This document shows, one piece after another, positions 47,967 through 58,614 of a stretch of 64,000 nucleotides of DNA. Source of the DNA: Zygnema cylindricum (lineage: Eukaryota > Streptophyta > Zygnematophyceae > Zygnematales > Zygnemataceae); contig JBBHKE010002948.1 in the NCBI GenBank assembly GCA_037447655.1, positions 396,449 to 460,448 of the forward strand. Direction: 5' to 3'. The translations under genes were made by a program, and so were the position numbers. Each line of letters begins with the position of its first letter. Position 1 is the stretch's first letter. The notes beneath the pieces were generated by a model. The model did not search any database, was not told the DNA's origin, and saw only the letters and a list, made by a program, of their open reading frames with translations.

Positions 47967-49023
47967 TGAAACTTTGAGACCTCCATAAGTCCTCAAAGTG
48001 GACAACTTCCAAAAAGCCTCTAGGATAACCCTGACCCCTTTGTGTTTCAGCAAAAATAACTGCCACCCTCGCAGACAAAAACTCTGACCAACTTCACCCA
48101 TATGAAGAGAAGACTCCCCTGAGTCGATAGCAAAAAGAATCTCTGAATTTGCTCCCCTGAGCAGTAAGTTATGAAGGGTCAAAGTTGACCTTTTGTACAG
48201 AAGCTCTCTGGGAGAGAGGGTCCTATCTTCTAATTTTTCTAAGTCCTATCTCTCTCACAGACTCTATCTACTGATGTACGGAGCCAATCAGATTTCAGTT
48301 TCGTACACAAAAGTACAGCTGCCGGTGTACTTTATGTACGGCTATTGTACGACATGGCCTAAATGTCGACACGTGGTATGTCCGGATTCGCTCCCTTAAT
48401 CCTCGGAGATGCCGCGATCCAATGTCATTCCGCCACGTGTCATCCGATGTGGCGATGACCACAAACCCCTGAAATCATCTTCCGCGATCTCGGCGTTAAT
48501 TCCGGCCGTCCGATTAAATTCACATTTAATCGTTGCCGTAATAACTACATGCGCGATATTCGTTTCACTAAAGAATTAAATGCGCGGTATTGGTTTCTTA
48601 TCCGTACCGGAATCCGTACTTTTATATTTACTGGATATTTGTCTCCTGTAAACAGTTACAGTTAAATGAACTATCGTACGTATAAATATTTAATTAATTA
48701 TCAAACCATTTAGTACATAACAATACTCCTTGACTTAACGGCTAAGGCTACCGGCTACCGACTGTCTGCCGGCTTGCAGGTATGAGGATCAAATCGTGTC
48801 GCCGGCACATATCTTTTAGTAGATTAAACCCTTAACTAAAATATATTTTCCCGTAAACCTCTGGATAGCCTTGGTAGCCATGGCTCTAGCTCCTTCTCCA
48901 ATTTCTCAGTGACTGCGACAAGTTTGAGAAGTTGGAGAGAGAAGTTAGAGGTAGACTGCCTCGGCTTCTTTCTTTTTTCTATTCAGACCTAGAAAATACT
49001 TTTAAAGACCATTAATTTCTACA
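47967..49023 (-). mobile_element. 5' LTR of Copia-B
   Basis: It begins TGTAGAAATT at 49023 and ends AGTTTCA at 47967. Same length as its partner. Confidence 0.95.
48730..48817 (+). promoter_or_regulatory. Antisense tRNA-like Pol III module 5 (Copia-B 5' LTR)
   Basis: A-box-like TTGACTTAACGGCTAAGGC from 48730, B box GGATCAAATCG at 48786-48796, TTTT at 48814-48817. Confidence 0.55.
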
Positions 49024-49028
49024 GCATG

Positions 49029-49970
49029 TCACATTGGAAAGATCCGAAGGGACCTTCGGTGGACGACCTTGTTCCCTCTTGTTGCCTCGGCCGCCACCAC
49101 CTCTCGGGCCACCTCCTCTTCCACCTCCTTTACCAACGGCGTAGTTAAGGTCTATGGTTTCGGGAGTAGTAGAGTTGATAACTCCTCCTCCTCCACTTGA
49201 AGAAGCCGATGGATTTCCCTCCGACATTTTGATGAATTTGATGGTGAATCCAAAGGTGTTATCCGCCTTCGCTCGTAAAATAGCTTTAATTGCTCGAGTA
49301 TAATATTGAAGCGCTTCCCGACATCATCCATCAATTCATTTGACTTGATTTTAAAATTCATAAAGTCCGTATAAACATATTGACTCTTGTTCTCAACGTC
49401 TTTCTCATATTGCTCCTCAAGTGCTTGCCAACATTCATGGGCTGTGCCGTGAGCAAGGAAATGATCAAGCACGAAAGCAGTGCAATTTTTCATCAAACCG
49501 GTTGTTGCCACAATATCCTTCAACCTCCATTGAGCACGTGCCTTTCTCTTAAGTGGCATTTTCTCTTCTCCATTGACAATCCTCCAAAGCTTCTTGAGAA
49601 TAAGTTGGCCTGAAATAAAGTTCTTCCAAACGGCATAATTGATGCCATTAAAGGCCACAAATTTCCCCGACATATTATAATTTTCTTCGTTTTCCAATCC
49701 TTCGTCAAAATCGGACTCTTTTTCTACTATCTTCGACTTTCCCTTCCTAATCCTCTCTTTTCTCTCACTCTCATTAGCTCCTCCAATATTTGGATCGGTA
49801 GCCGGAAAGGAAGGGTTTTCTTTGCTCTCACTCGGTTGAGTTTGAAAACGGGAATCTACATATCTGATAAGTGTATCAAACATTTTTTCAAATTTTCTCT
49901 CCGCATTCTGGGTCTCCTCAAATTGAGAACCCGAAAAACTGAACTCTCTTGCTCTCTCCAAAGTCGACAT
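49029..49970 (-). pseudogene. Copia-C gag, N-terminal part
   Basis: It starts at 49970 (MSTLERAREFSFSGS). The UBN2/gag-like core includes VAFNGINYAVWKNFISGQL, IVATTGLMKNCTAFVLDHF, ECWQALEEQYEKD and MNFKIKSNELMDDVGKRF. A frameshift near 49230 moves the reading to MSEGNPSASSSGGGG, with a Gly/Arg-rich stretch ending DLSNVTC at the insertion point of Copia-B. Across that insertion the next residues are the zinc knuckle at 42560. Gag is otherwise well preserved. Confidence 0.88.
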
Positions 49971-50034
49971 GGGGGAAGGAGTATTTCTATTCTTTTTCCT
50001 CCCCGTGCGCTCCCTCTCTAACTCCGAAGCACTA

Positions 50035-50046
50035 GCTCCGATACCA
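50035..50046 (-). other. Primer binding site of Copia-C, tRNA-iMet 3'-end type
   Basis: On the minus strand TGGTATCGGAGC, one mismatch from the common plant retrotransposon site TGGTATCAGAGC. It is two bases from the LTR. Confidence 0.85.
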
Positions 50047-50048
50047 AT

Positions 50049-50697
50049 TGTAGGATCTTAAGCAAAAGACATTCACTCAAAATAATTCACAAAACATAAA
50101 TCATTTACACAGCGGAAGCTCATAAAAAGACAAGAGGAATATTCCGCCAAAAAGATTTATAAGTGTTCTTGGCCGAAGCCTCTTTACATCTTTTCTCTTC
50201 TCTCTTCTCTCTCTTCTTTAAATAATCTCTTACTACAAGATTAATCCTCTATGATTTAATCATGTAAGATTCAATGTCGAATACTCTGCACATGTACACT
50301 GCTGCCTATATACTCGCTACTTTGCACTAAGAGACAACAAGATAAGACAAACCAAACCTAATATTGCGACGAAGTCTGTCCTTAGCTGACTGTGCACACT
50401 GCAAGTGAAAGTTCCACGATGAAAGTAGCACACGCTTTCTTCCTTCGAACGACTAACTCCAAAAGTTGACTTAAACACGTGTCGCACCACGAACACACCT
50501 GCACGCAAATTGAAACACCTGCACACGAAAACATAAAGTGACGCGAAACGAAATAGAATATTTCGTTTGCAGATATCAAAAGTACCGTCGTGAAACGATG
50601 TAGTACTTTTTGTATGATGATGCGACACTTCGCGTCAAGCAAACAAATGTTGGTATGACGCTTCGCGGAAATACCGCGAAACGACTATATCCCAACA
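50049..50697 (-). mobile_element. 5' LTR of Copia-C
   Basis: It begins TGTTGGGATATAG at 50697 and ends GATCCTACA at 50049, 649 bp. It is unrelated in sequence to the 1-kb LTRs and carries no tRNA-like module that I can see. No 3' partner is in the window. Confidence 0.85.
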
Positions 50698-51490
50698 GGT
50701 GACGACTGGGCAAAATTGGCGAGATTGAATAGGAGGGGATAAGGTGAGGTAAGAGAGGTTTTATACGGAGGGAGGTGCAAAACGAGGAGTGAGGAGAGCG
50801 GGAGAGTGATGGAAGAAAGGAGAAAAAGAGGATAGAGGTGAAATGAGGGAAGGGATGGGCGAGCGAGACAAAGTTTGGAATTAACGTTTCACTAAATACT
50901 AAGGCATCGTTGAAAAACACACAAGGTGCAGTATGCTTTGGAATTTGGAGCGTACCAAACGAAGATGCAAAGAAAGATATGGGCGCCCTATTGGCCGTTC
51001 GATTAGAGTAGATCTGTCTATCAAGATTCGCATCCAAGCATTTGAAGGTGGCGAACATCCGGTTTTACATAAGAACACTCTACTATAACACTAGTTTGAG
51101 GTACAATGCTAGTGGGAAAAAGATTGTGAAGGTAATTAGCGCATACCGCAAAATTCTAACAAAATATTAGAAATGTACAATATGGAATGAGCGATTTCAA
51201 TTGAAGCACGGTTGTACTTTTTTGCAATGTTGTTTTGTTAGAGAGTGTGGGGCGCGGTTAACAGGTGAGCGATTGGATTTGTTTTTGGTGGAAATAGAAA
51301 TAACATCAATTGTACGCAAAAAAAAATTGACTACAATCTTCACTCAATAACTCCTACTTTCATCCGTCCACATTAAAATTACACTGCCGTGCAAAACCGC
51401 GCACGGACGAGAAACGACTTTTCACACGACACTAAAATTACGTACGGGACTGTTCTAAAACCAGCCGCGCATGAAAAAAATGCGTGTACG
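50698..51490. other. Intergenic, no feature recognised
   Basis: A purine-rich part (50740-50830) and AT-rich sequence. The ORFs do not resemble known proteins. Confidence 0.4.
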
Positions 51491-51499
51491 AATCTGCAT

Positions 51500-53180
51500 C
51501 AATGCATGAAACCTAAAAATCCTAGTTTAAGCCTTTTGTTTACAAATATGTCACTAATAACAAGTTTAGTTAACATATCAACTTCCTCTTCGTCTCTAGG
51601 TACAAATACAAACTCAATCTCGTTAGCTTGCACTAAATCTCAAAAAATATGCCACTGTATTGGAATATGTTTTGTTCTCTTGTGAAAGTCAACATATTTA
51701 ACAAATGTAATGCTCGACATGCTATCAGACTAAGTAGTAATAGAATCATTGAGAATTCCAAGCTCACTCATCATCACTCTTATCCAATTACAGCCTTTTG
51801 TCGAGTGACAAGCTCCGCCTCGGTTGAATTCAATGACACGGTTGGTTACAACCTTGAACTCCATGAAACAACCTCGCTGAATACAATGAATGCATAGCCA
51901 TGCGTTGATTTTCCTGAGTCAAAGTCTCTTCCCCAATCAACGTCACAATAACCATAACATTTCAAGTCCACATCAGACTTATACAAATCACATACTCATG
52001 TTTCCTACCAAATATCTAAAAACTTCTCTTCGCACTTTCCCACGGTGCTCTCTTATGTTCTTCACTATAGCAATTCACTATGCTAGCAGCTGCTGATATG
52101 CTTAGTTTAGCTCCCACACTAAAGTAGATCAAGCATCCAATGGCTTCTCTATATGGAACATTAATTGCAATTTCATCCTCTAGTTTGCTAAGTTGCAACT
52201 TAGGATCCAAGGGTGTTTTTAAAGGTTTAGCATGTAACATTTGAAATCTCGCTAGAAGTTCTTTATGATATTTTTTGTGACTTAGTTCATCCATTATTAT
52301 CTCGAATGATCTCAATGCCCAAGATGTATTTTGCCTCCCCTAAATTCGTAACGTTAAAATTTGTTCTTATATAAACTTTCAATCCTTTGATTTTTTTCCA
52401 AACAATTTGAGATCATAAAGAAATTAATAGCGTGGATACTAAAAAATATTTTCTCGCTCCCATAACCTTTTATATAAACTTGTGAAACAGAAATAGTACC
52501 CATAAAATTGAAAGCAATATGTACCTCATGATGATTTTGATAACAAGTTTGAGGTGCTTGTTATAAGCCAAGTAAAGATTTTTTGAGTCGCCACACCATT
52601 CTAGCCTTAAAGAGAACCCTTTCGAAATCCTTCATATAAAATTCTTCTTCCAATTCACCATTCAAAAAGGTCGTTTCAACATCCATCTAGTGAATGTTCT
52701 TTCGGCCCGCGGCCGCAATAACAACGAGCATTGTAATGTGTCAAAGCTCACAATCGGTGCATATGTTTCTTTATGATTAATTCCTTATTTCTAGTGAAAA
52801 ACCTTTACCAATCAATCGTGCTTTGTAATTTAAATTTCTCCTGAAGAATTGGCTTTAAGTTTAAAGACCCATCTAGAATTAATGGTTTTTTTGCCGAGAA
52901 GCATTGAGACTTGTTCAAATATGTCATTATCAACTATTGACTTGAATTATTTTCCAAAAGGCGGTTTCTACTTTGTTTCCCAATCCTTTGATCCTTGAGC
53001 CTTCGGATACGAATTCGAATCACCATTTAGAGACTCACTCAGTATTTGTTGTGCAAGAAACTCATTAAATCTAGCTTCAGAAATATAGTATCTACATTTT
53101 TCAATATTTTCTCCAATTTCGGTCATAAGACAATCATTTTTCTCTCTTTCTTTTATTCTCTTGTGTGTTTCGCCTTAATC
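51500..53180 (-). pseudogene. Copia RT/RNase H relic
   Basis: Minus-strand fragments: an RT stretch with a LDVETTFLNGELEEEFYMK-like block near 52690-52630, LGEAKYILGIEIIRD near 52350-52310, then KKYHKELLARFQMLHAKPLKTPLDPKL, YREAIGCLIYFSVGAKLSISAAAS (52016-52315), and RNase H pieces (MHIPIQWHIF-like, 51650) toward 51500. Many frameshifts. Distinct from the 1-kb-LTR families. It could belong to another copy of Copia-C. Confidence 0.75.
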
Positions 53181-53450
53181 TTATTTCCTCAGTCACGAAT
53201 GTTTTTGGAAGTTATTCCGAGATAGGTGTTTATTTAGGATGACTCTTATGAGAGATAGGTTTAGAGGATTCACTATCCTGTTCAACAAGGGCTCATCCTA
53301 TCCTAGTTACAAGGAGGAGGACAATGGAGGAGCTTACACCTTTAAGGGATCTAGAGTGTTCAAGAATATTATCGTGGGGTTTATATTAGTATTATTAATT
53401 TTAATCCAGTTTGAAATATGGTGGTTGGTTTGAACCGTTATAATGAACTA

Positions 53451-53659
53451 CACCGCTCATTGTTATTAGTGTTAATAACACATTCACTTACGACTTTTCT
53501 TGGCCAAAAATCACAAAATAGAGTTAACAACATTATATAAGGACGTGGACTACAATTTGCCACGTCTCCCTAATATTTGCACTAGATTAATATTGTTAAT
53601 TTTAAATTCCCATTAACACTAACAAATCCCTAGCACTAATAACGATGAGCAATGTGGTG
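53451..53659. mobile_element. MITE
   Basis: CACCGCTCATTGTTATTAGTG at the left; the right-end reverse complement is CACCACATTGCTCATCGTT. The left flank is TA, the right TT. 209 bp, same family as 24889-25104. Confidence 0.75.
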
Positions 53660-53689
53660 TTAATAAAAAACAATTAGTGTGTCATTTTC

Positions 53690-54017
53690 ACTATTTTTGA
53701 AAAATTTAGGGGTAGCGAATTAGAAAGTTTGACGTTAATATCGTCACCGGGTGTGGGTAACACTAAAAATTGCGATACACAGGTAATGACGATTTGTAAC
53801 TTTCGTTTCGTCACGATATCACCATGACATATCGCCATGACAATACCGCGAAGAAAGTACGTGACTAAAGGTCAATAAGCCTATCGAAGAGTTGAACAAA
53901 AACATTGAAACAAACCTTAGTATCGAATATCAAAAATTTATTGCCAATATTGCAATAAATCATTTGAAAAAAGCTTCCATACGCTTAAAATCTGTGAAAA
54001 CTTGAAAAATTCACCTT
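53690..54017. repeat. Non-coding segment with two duplicated parts
   Basis: 53700-53835 matches 55262-55420 (TTTAGGGGTAGCGAA, GACGTTAATATCGTCAC). 53873-54017 matches 56588-56735 (CTATCGAAGAGTTGAACAAA, ATCATTTGAAAAAAGC, CCATACGCTTA). Confidence 0.7.
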
Positions 54018-54119
54018 GAATCGCTATTAGCTTTATTAACGGTATATCGGCGCCCCAAATTTTGACCCTAAAACCTGAAATAGATTAATAACACTATTTT
54101 TTTTTACTTTAATTAAGTT

Positions 54120-55265
54120 TTTTGCAAGGCATGTTCTCCATTAGACGGTCCCAGTAAACATGCGGATACGTCTATTTCTAGTGTTTACTGGCACGGCCTT
54201 CCATTATGTCGTGCTAGTAGACATCGTTTCTCGATTATGATTGGCGCCATGTAGTTTAGTTTTCAGATTCTTATAATCTATAAATATTCTTCAAGCTGAA
54301 AATCTGTAAATAATATTTGTACGGGCGGAGGTAGTTAATGATTCGTTTGAAAATTTTGCGACCAGATTTTAATTTTGAAATTGAAAACAAAAATTTCGAA
54401 ACGGAATGTCAAAAAGGCGCTGCAAACTTTTAAGGTCAGCGTATGTCAGGAGCGTGCGAAGATATTTCGGTGAGCCTTCATACACCGAGGCGCAAGGCAG
54501 ATGGCGTGTACGACGTATTTGATTCTCATCGCCTGTTCGTGATGGATTTGTTTTTTACTTTTCACGTGTACCAATGGTACGCGACCAGTCTGAAGAAACT
54601 CTCCTCGCCGAGGAGAGTCTCTTCAAACTGGACGATGTGCGTGATTGCTTCGCGAATCTAAAAAAGTGAGAAATCCAACGGTCGATATTTACGCCTATAA
54701 TATTGGAACCATCCAATATACATGTTTCGTCATGTTTCGTCTGACAAAAAAAAAATGGTACGAATTTGTACGAAATCATACGGCGTCCAGTAAACAACCC
54801 CACTTTCCTCTAATGGAAGTTCACCCTTAGAGCGTTGTTCCATTGGGCGGTCTCACTAAACGAACAAAATTTCGTTTACGGAGGCCATCGTTCCATTGTG
54901 TCGGGTCAGTAACCGACATTTTATTTGCGTAGCACACTTTGATTGGTCCACGTAATAGATGAATACGATTTTAGAAATCTTTAAAGAATCTTTGACAGCA
55001 AATTTTGACCACATATTTTTACTAGCGAAGGTAAAAAGTGACTCGTACGACGTATTGAATAAAATATGTACGGGCGGACGAAACTTAAGATTTGTAAAAG
55101 CGTACGAATATGTCAGAATACGTTTACGCCCATAAGCGAGGAAAGTCAAATTTCTCATTTAGTAGGCTCGTTTTTCTGACATTTTATTTTTGGTACGGAA
55201 CCGTACGAAACAGTACGACTTTCAGTAAACAACGACATTTTTCCCCTAATGGAACCTCACCCTTA
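54120..55265. repeat. Two adjacent diverged elements with TTCCATTAGG-type ends
   Basis: 54120-54830 and 54835-55265 share start-like (CCATTRGRCGGTC) and end-like sequence (CAGTAAACAAC, then CCTCTAATGGAAGTTCACCC or CCCCTAATGGAACCTCACCC, then TTAG). The GTTCCATT of the second start is inverted at its end. Probably a TIR element family. An inner hairpin (CTGAAGAAACTCTC/GAGAGTCTCTTC) is at about 54590-54630. Boundaries approximate. Confidence 0.5.
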
Positions 55266-55429
55266 GTGTCATTCTCGCTATTCTTGTTAAATTTAGGGGT
55301 AGCGAAATAGAGAGGTTGACGTTAATATCGTCACACGGTGTAGGTAACGCTAAAAGTTGCGATATACAATTATACAGGTATTGACGATTTGTGACATTCG
55401 TTTCGTCACCAAAGTCAAAAAAATTCATA

Positions 55430-56355
55430 CCCGAAACCGACCTTTTTTTTTTTCAAAATGTGAGTAACCGACGCCCGACCGAGTTTTGTCACGCTCCAAA
55501 ATTGTTAACCGTTAACCGACCGTCGTTTACGAAAAAAAAAAATTTTGAATCTTGATTTTTCGCGACTAACCGTGCCTGCCCGTAACCGAAAAAGTACAAA
55601 ATTAATCAATGTACGACGGAATAAGCCAATAATTACGATTTGTCGCGTTCCCTATGATTTGCGAAATGAATAGTGTTACTACCGTGTCAGATTTGCGACG
55701 CTTTGTCGCGTTCCCTAAGATTTGCGAAATGAATAGTGTACCACACCGCCAATCGCTATTAGAGTCAAGGATTAAATAGCGTAAAAAAATAATTAGCGTT
55801 ATTGATTCTTATTTAGTGCCTGAGACGTGGCACATTATGGTCCACGTCCTTAAATATCGTTATTAATTCTATTTCAGGTTTTGGGGTAAAAATTTAGGGG
55901 CACCGTATCAGCGTTATATACTCTAATAGCGATTGGCGGTGTACTGTGTCAGATCTGTGACGCTTTGTCGCGTTGCCTAAGATTTTTGAAATGAATAGTT
56001 TACTAACGTGTCAGATTTGCGACGCTTCGTCGCGTTCCTTTTGATTTGCGAAATAAATAGCTTACTACAGTACCGTGTCAGATTTGCGACGCTAATCATG
56101 ATGTCACGTACTTCCACGATGCCAACGAGTACAAAGTACAAGAATGTTGGATTATAGGGACAGTACATAATTTTCATTTTTTTTGGTTTTTTGGTTGACC
56201 GACCGTAACCGACCGTTTTTTTTTTCCTGGTGAATCAACCGACCGTAACCGCCCGACCCCCAAAATTTGGCAACCGAATCCGTTCCGGATCCGGCGCGGG
56301 CGGTCGGTTAACGGTCGGTCACGGTTTCGGTTGACCGTTTGCGACCTCTGACGTG
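55430..56355. repeat. Dispersed non-coding repeat D, copy 2
   Basis: Counterpart of 37400-38740 without that copy's central 730 bp, and with a MITE (55741-55941) inserted. A block ending in GACGCTTTGTCGCGTTCCCT repeats several times inside it. Confidence 0.75.
55741..55941. mobile_element. MITE inserted in dispersed repeat D
   Basis: The ends share 22 bp inverted (CACCGCCAATCGCTATTAGA...). TA lies at 55739-55740 and 55942-55943. Both repeat D copies without the insert read through AGTGTTACTACCGTGTCAG-like sequence here, which shows the insertion site. Confidence 0.85.
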
Positions 56356-56367
56356 ACTACGTGACTA

Positions 56368-56582
56368 CACCGTGTATCGCTATTAGTGTTATTGTTTTTT
56401 TTGCCACTCAAAACAATTTTTTCCGTTCACACATGTCGGATTGTAGATCTGACGGTTGCAATTGAATGATGAAATCCTCAGCTTCCTATTGGCGGTCCAA
56501 AATTGAAAATTGGCAAGTCTGTACGGAGAAAATATGTTTTAAGTGGCGAAAAAAATATTAACACTAATAGCGATTCACGGTG
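56368..56582. mobile_element. MITE upstream of mTERF gene
   Basis: CACCGTGTATCGCTATTAGTG at the left, and inverted CACCGTGAATCGCTATTAGTG at the right. TA on both sides (56366-56367, 56583-56584). Inner arms GCCACTCAAAACA/GCCACTTAAAACA. 215 bp. Confidence 0.88.
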
Positions 56583-56587
56583 TACGT

Positions 56588-56735
56588 GTCAATAGGCCTA
56601 TCGAAGAGTTGAACAAAAACATCCAAACACACCCTAATATCGAATATCGGAAAAATATTGCCGATATGCATTAAATCATTTGAAAAAAGCCTCCATACGC
56701 TTAGACTTCGTGATAACTTGAAAACTTCTTCATAG
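56588..56735. repeat. Duplicated 148-bp block in the mTERF 5' flank
   Basis: Second copy of 53873-54017. It ends about 60 bp before the mTERF start codon, so it likely forms part of that gene's promoter or 5' UTR. Confidence 0.7.
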
Positions 56736-56793
56736 TGAAAGTTTAAAGTTTTGTATGTAAGTGAATTAGGGTTTCCTTTTTTCATTAGTCGCC

Positions 56794-58614
56794 ATGGCTC
56801 CCGCCGCCATTCTTCTTCCTGGGAATCTCTATTTCCCTTTCTCCAATAGTGAGTTATCTCCCTTACACTTATCCCGAGGCAGTTCTGTCTCCTCCTTCTC
56901 CTCCTCCTCCTCTTTGTTTTCTTCTCTCTCTACCTCTCTCTCTACCTCTTTCTCTACCTCTCTCTCTACCTCTCTCTCTACCTCTCTCTCTACTTCTCTC
57001 TCTACTTCTCTCTCTTCCTCTCTCTCTTCCTCTCTCTCTTCCTCTCTCTCTACCTCTCTCTCTACCTCTCTCTCTACCTCTCTCTCTACCTCTCCCTCCA
57101 CCTCTCTCTCCTTTTCTATCCGAGTAACTCCATTTACTCCATTGAATTCTCCCCTTTTTAAAAAAAAAACCTTTTTTTTCCCACGTGTGTCTAAAGCTTC
57201 ACCAATTTTTTTATCATCTTTAATTTTTGAATCCTCTAAGTTTTTAGAAACCGGTCAGAATGATAATTCTGATAAAACCCTAACTTCCATAAGGGGAATA
57301 AGTGAAGGAGAAGGCCTTTTGGAAAAATATTTGGAAAAAGATTTGGAAAAAGATTTGAAAAAAGATTTGAAAAAAGATTTAAAAAAAGAATTAAAAGAAG
57401 ATCTGGAAAGGGATTTAAATCAAAACCCTAGCAAAACCCTAATTTCTGTAGGAGGAGTAAGTGGGGAAAACCTTTTGAAAGGCGGTTTGAAAAAGAATTT
57501 GAAAGAGGTTTCGGAAGGGAAAGATAATTTAAGAGGTGATTTGGAAGAAAATTTGGAGGGAGGAAATTTAGAAGGAAATTTAGAAGGAGATTTTGAAAAA
57601 GATTTTGAAGGAGATTTGAAAACAGTTTGGGATAATTTTGAGTGGAAAAAAGTAACCGACGAAAGCGTTTCTGTGATTCTAGAAAAATTGTTTTCCCTGA
57701 ACCCTGAAAAAAAAGTTAATTCTCGGGCAATTGCAAACATTTCTCACTTGATTTCTATTGGTTTATCTCAAGATGAAGTTTTGAAAGCTGTGAAAAATTT
57801 GCCAGCTGTCGTTAATTACAATCCGGAGGAAACAAAGTTAAGAATTTATGAAAAAGCTATTTTTTTTGGGAGACATGGTGTCACGCAAAGTGAATATTGT
57901 AAGGGACTTTCGAGAGGGGCAAGATTTATAACCGCTTCTATGGAACAATTGGATTCTGTGGTAAATTTTCTAGTTGGAGAGGTGGGAATAACAAGACTTG
58001 GGAAGATTTTGAAAGAGACTCCGACTTTGTTTTGTACGCCGACGCCAAGTTTGCGATCGAAGGTTGTGTTTTTATCAACTATAGGAATAAGAGATGTTTT
58101 AAAATGTGTGGATAGGAATCCACAATGTTTGCAGCTAAGTTCGGAATCGATGCGTTTGAAGTTTTTCACGATTCAAAAAATTATCGGTGACTATCCGGTC
58201 CAAGATTTGATCGAAAAAATGCCGAAACTTTTAAGTAGAAAAGCGGAAACAGTTTCAGACAGTTTCGAAGGATTGGTTGAAGCTTTCGGAAAAGACCCGA
58301 TGCAAAGAACCATAATTAAAGCTCCCCAAGTTTTATTTGTTAGTAGAAAAAATCTCATTCGAGTTTTGCAATTTGTCGAGGAAACGATGAAAAGAGATCG
58401 AGACGAAGTTCTACGAGCTCCGGCGGTGTTGACATATAGCGTGGATAAAAGACTAATGCCAAGATATGAAGCTTGTATATCAGTAGGAAAGGAACATTTG
58501 AGTTTAAGTAGAATGTTTGTACTTTCTCCAAAACAATTTGATGTTTGTTTTGGGACATCATTATATGGAGGTGTTAGTACTTATAATGAAGAAGATGAGC
58601 GTGAGTTGCTGTAG
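56794..58614 (+). CDS. mTERF-domain protein, organelle-targeted, with in-frame repeats
   Basis: Single exon, 606 residues, start context GCCATGGC. mTERF proteins are nuclear-encoded helical-repeat proteins of plastids and mitochondria that bind nucleic acid in transcription, RNA processing or ribosome assembly. The N-terminus is Ser/Thr-rich, transit-peptide-like, then LSTS-type tetrapeptides at about 45-105. Acidic/basic repeats DLEKDLKKDLKK (about 176-207) and NLEGNLEGDFEKDFEGDL (about 257-275) follow. The helical region starts near 305 (VNSRAIANISHLISIGLSQD) and runs to about 590. Typical mTERF repeats there include VKNLPAVVNYNPEE, LKETPTLFCTP, VDRNPQCLQLSSE, IEKMPKLLSRKAE, IKAPQVLFVSRKN and LRAPAVLTYSVDKRL, each with the family's proline near the helix start. 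I cannot assign it to a named mTERF. It looks intact. Confidence 0.9.
   Translation: MAPAAILLPGNLYFPFSNSELSPLHLSRGSSVSSFSSSSSLFSSLSTSLSTSFSTSLSTSLSTSLSTSLSTSLSSSLSSSLSSSLSTSLSTSLSTSLSTSPSTSLSFSIRVTPFTPLNSPLFKKKTFFFPRVSKASPIFLSSLIFESSKFLETGQNDNSDKTLTSIRGISEGEGLLEKYLEKDLEKDLKKDLKKDLKKELKEDLERDLNQNPSKTLISVGGVSGENLLKGGLKKNLKEVSEGKDNLRGDLEENLEGGNLEGNLEGDFEKDFEGDLKTVWDNFEWKKVTDESVSVILEKLFSLNPEKKVNSRAIANISHLISIGLSQDEVLKAVKNLPAVVNYNPEETKLRIYEKAIFFGRHGVTQSEYCKGLSRGARFITASMEQLDSVVNFLVGEVGITRLGKILKETPTLFCTPTPSLRSKVVFLSTIGIRDVLKCVDRNPQCLQLSSESMRLKFFTIQKIIGDYPVQDLIEKMPKLLSRKAETVSDSFEGLVEAFGKDPMQRTIIKAPQVLFVSRKNLIRVLQFVEETMKRDRDEVLRAPAVLTYSVDKRLMPRYEACISVGKEHLSLSRMFVLSPKQFDVCFGTSLYGGVSTYNEEDERELL
56920..57112. 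repeat. 12-bp tandem repeat coding LSTS in mTERF
   Basis: About 15-16 copies of CTCTCTACCTCT, some with TTCCTC in place of TACCTC. It is in frame, so each copy adds Leu-Ser-Thr-Ser or Leu-Ser-Ser-Ser. Confidence 0.9.

Larger units (their letters stand above)
42564..49023 (-). mobile_element. Complete nested Ty1/copia element (Copia-B) with TSD GCATG
   Basis: Two LTRs of exactly 1,057 bp (42564-43620 and 47967-49023) enclose a gag-pol domain. GCATG lies at 42559-42563 and 49024-49028. It is a sister of Copia-A with the same primer site and protein order. The LTRs differ at about 4-5% of positions by eye, many of them C/T and G/A changes. It is inserted in the gag of Copia-C, just before the zinc knuckles. 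Confidence 0.96.

Noticed and set aside
586-48817. True tRNA genes at the nine modules
   Set aside because: Acceptor and anticodon stems do not pair properly in most of them. Only A and B boxes, T loops and terminators are preserved, so I list them as Pol III-like modules, not tRNAs.
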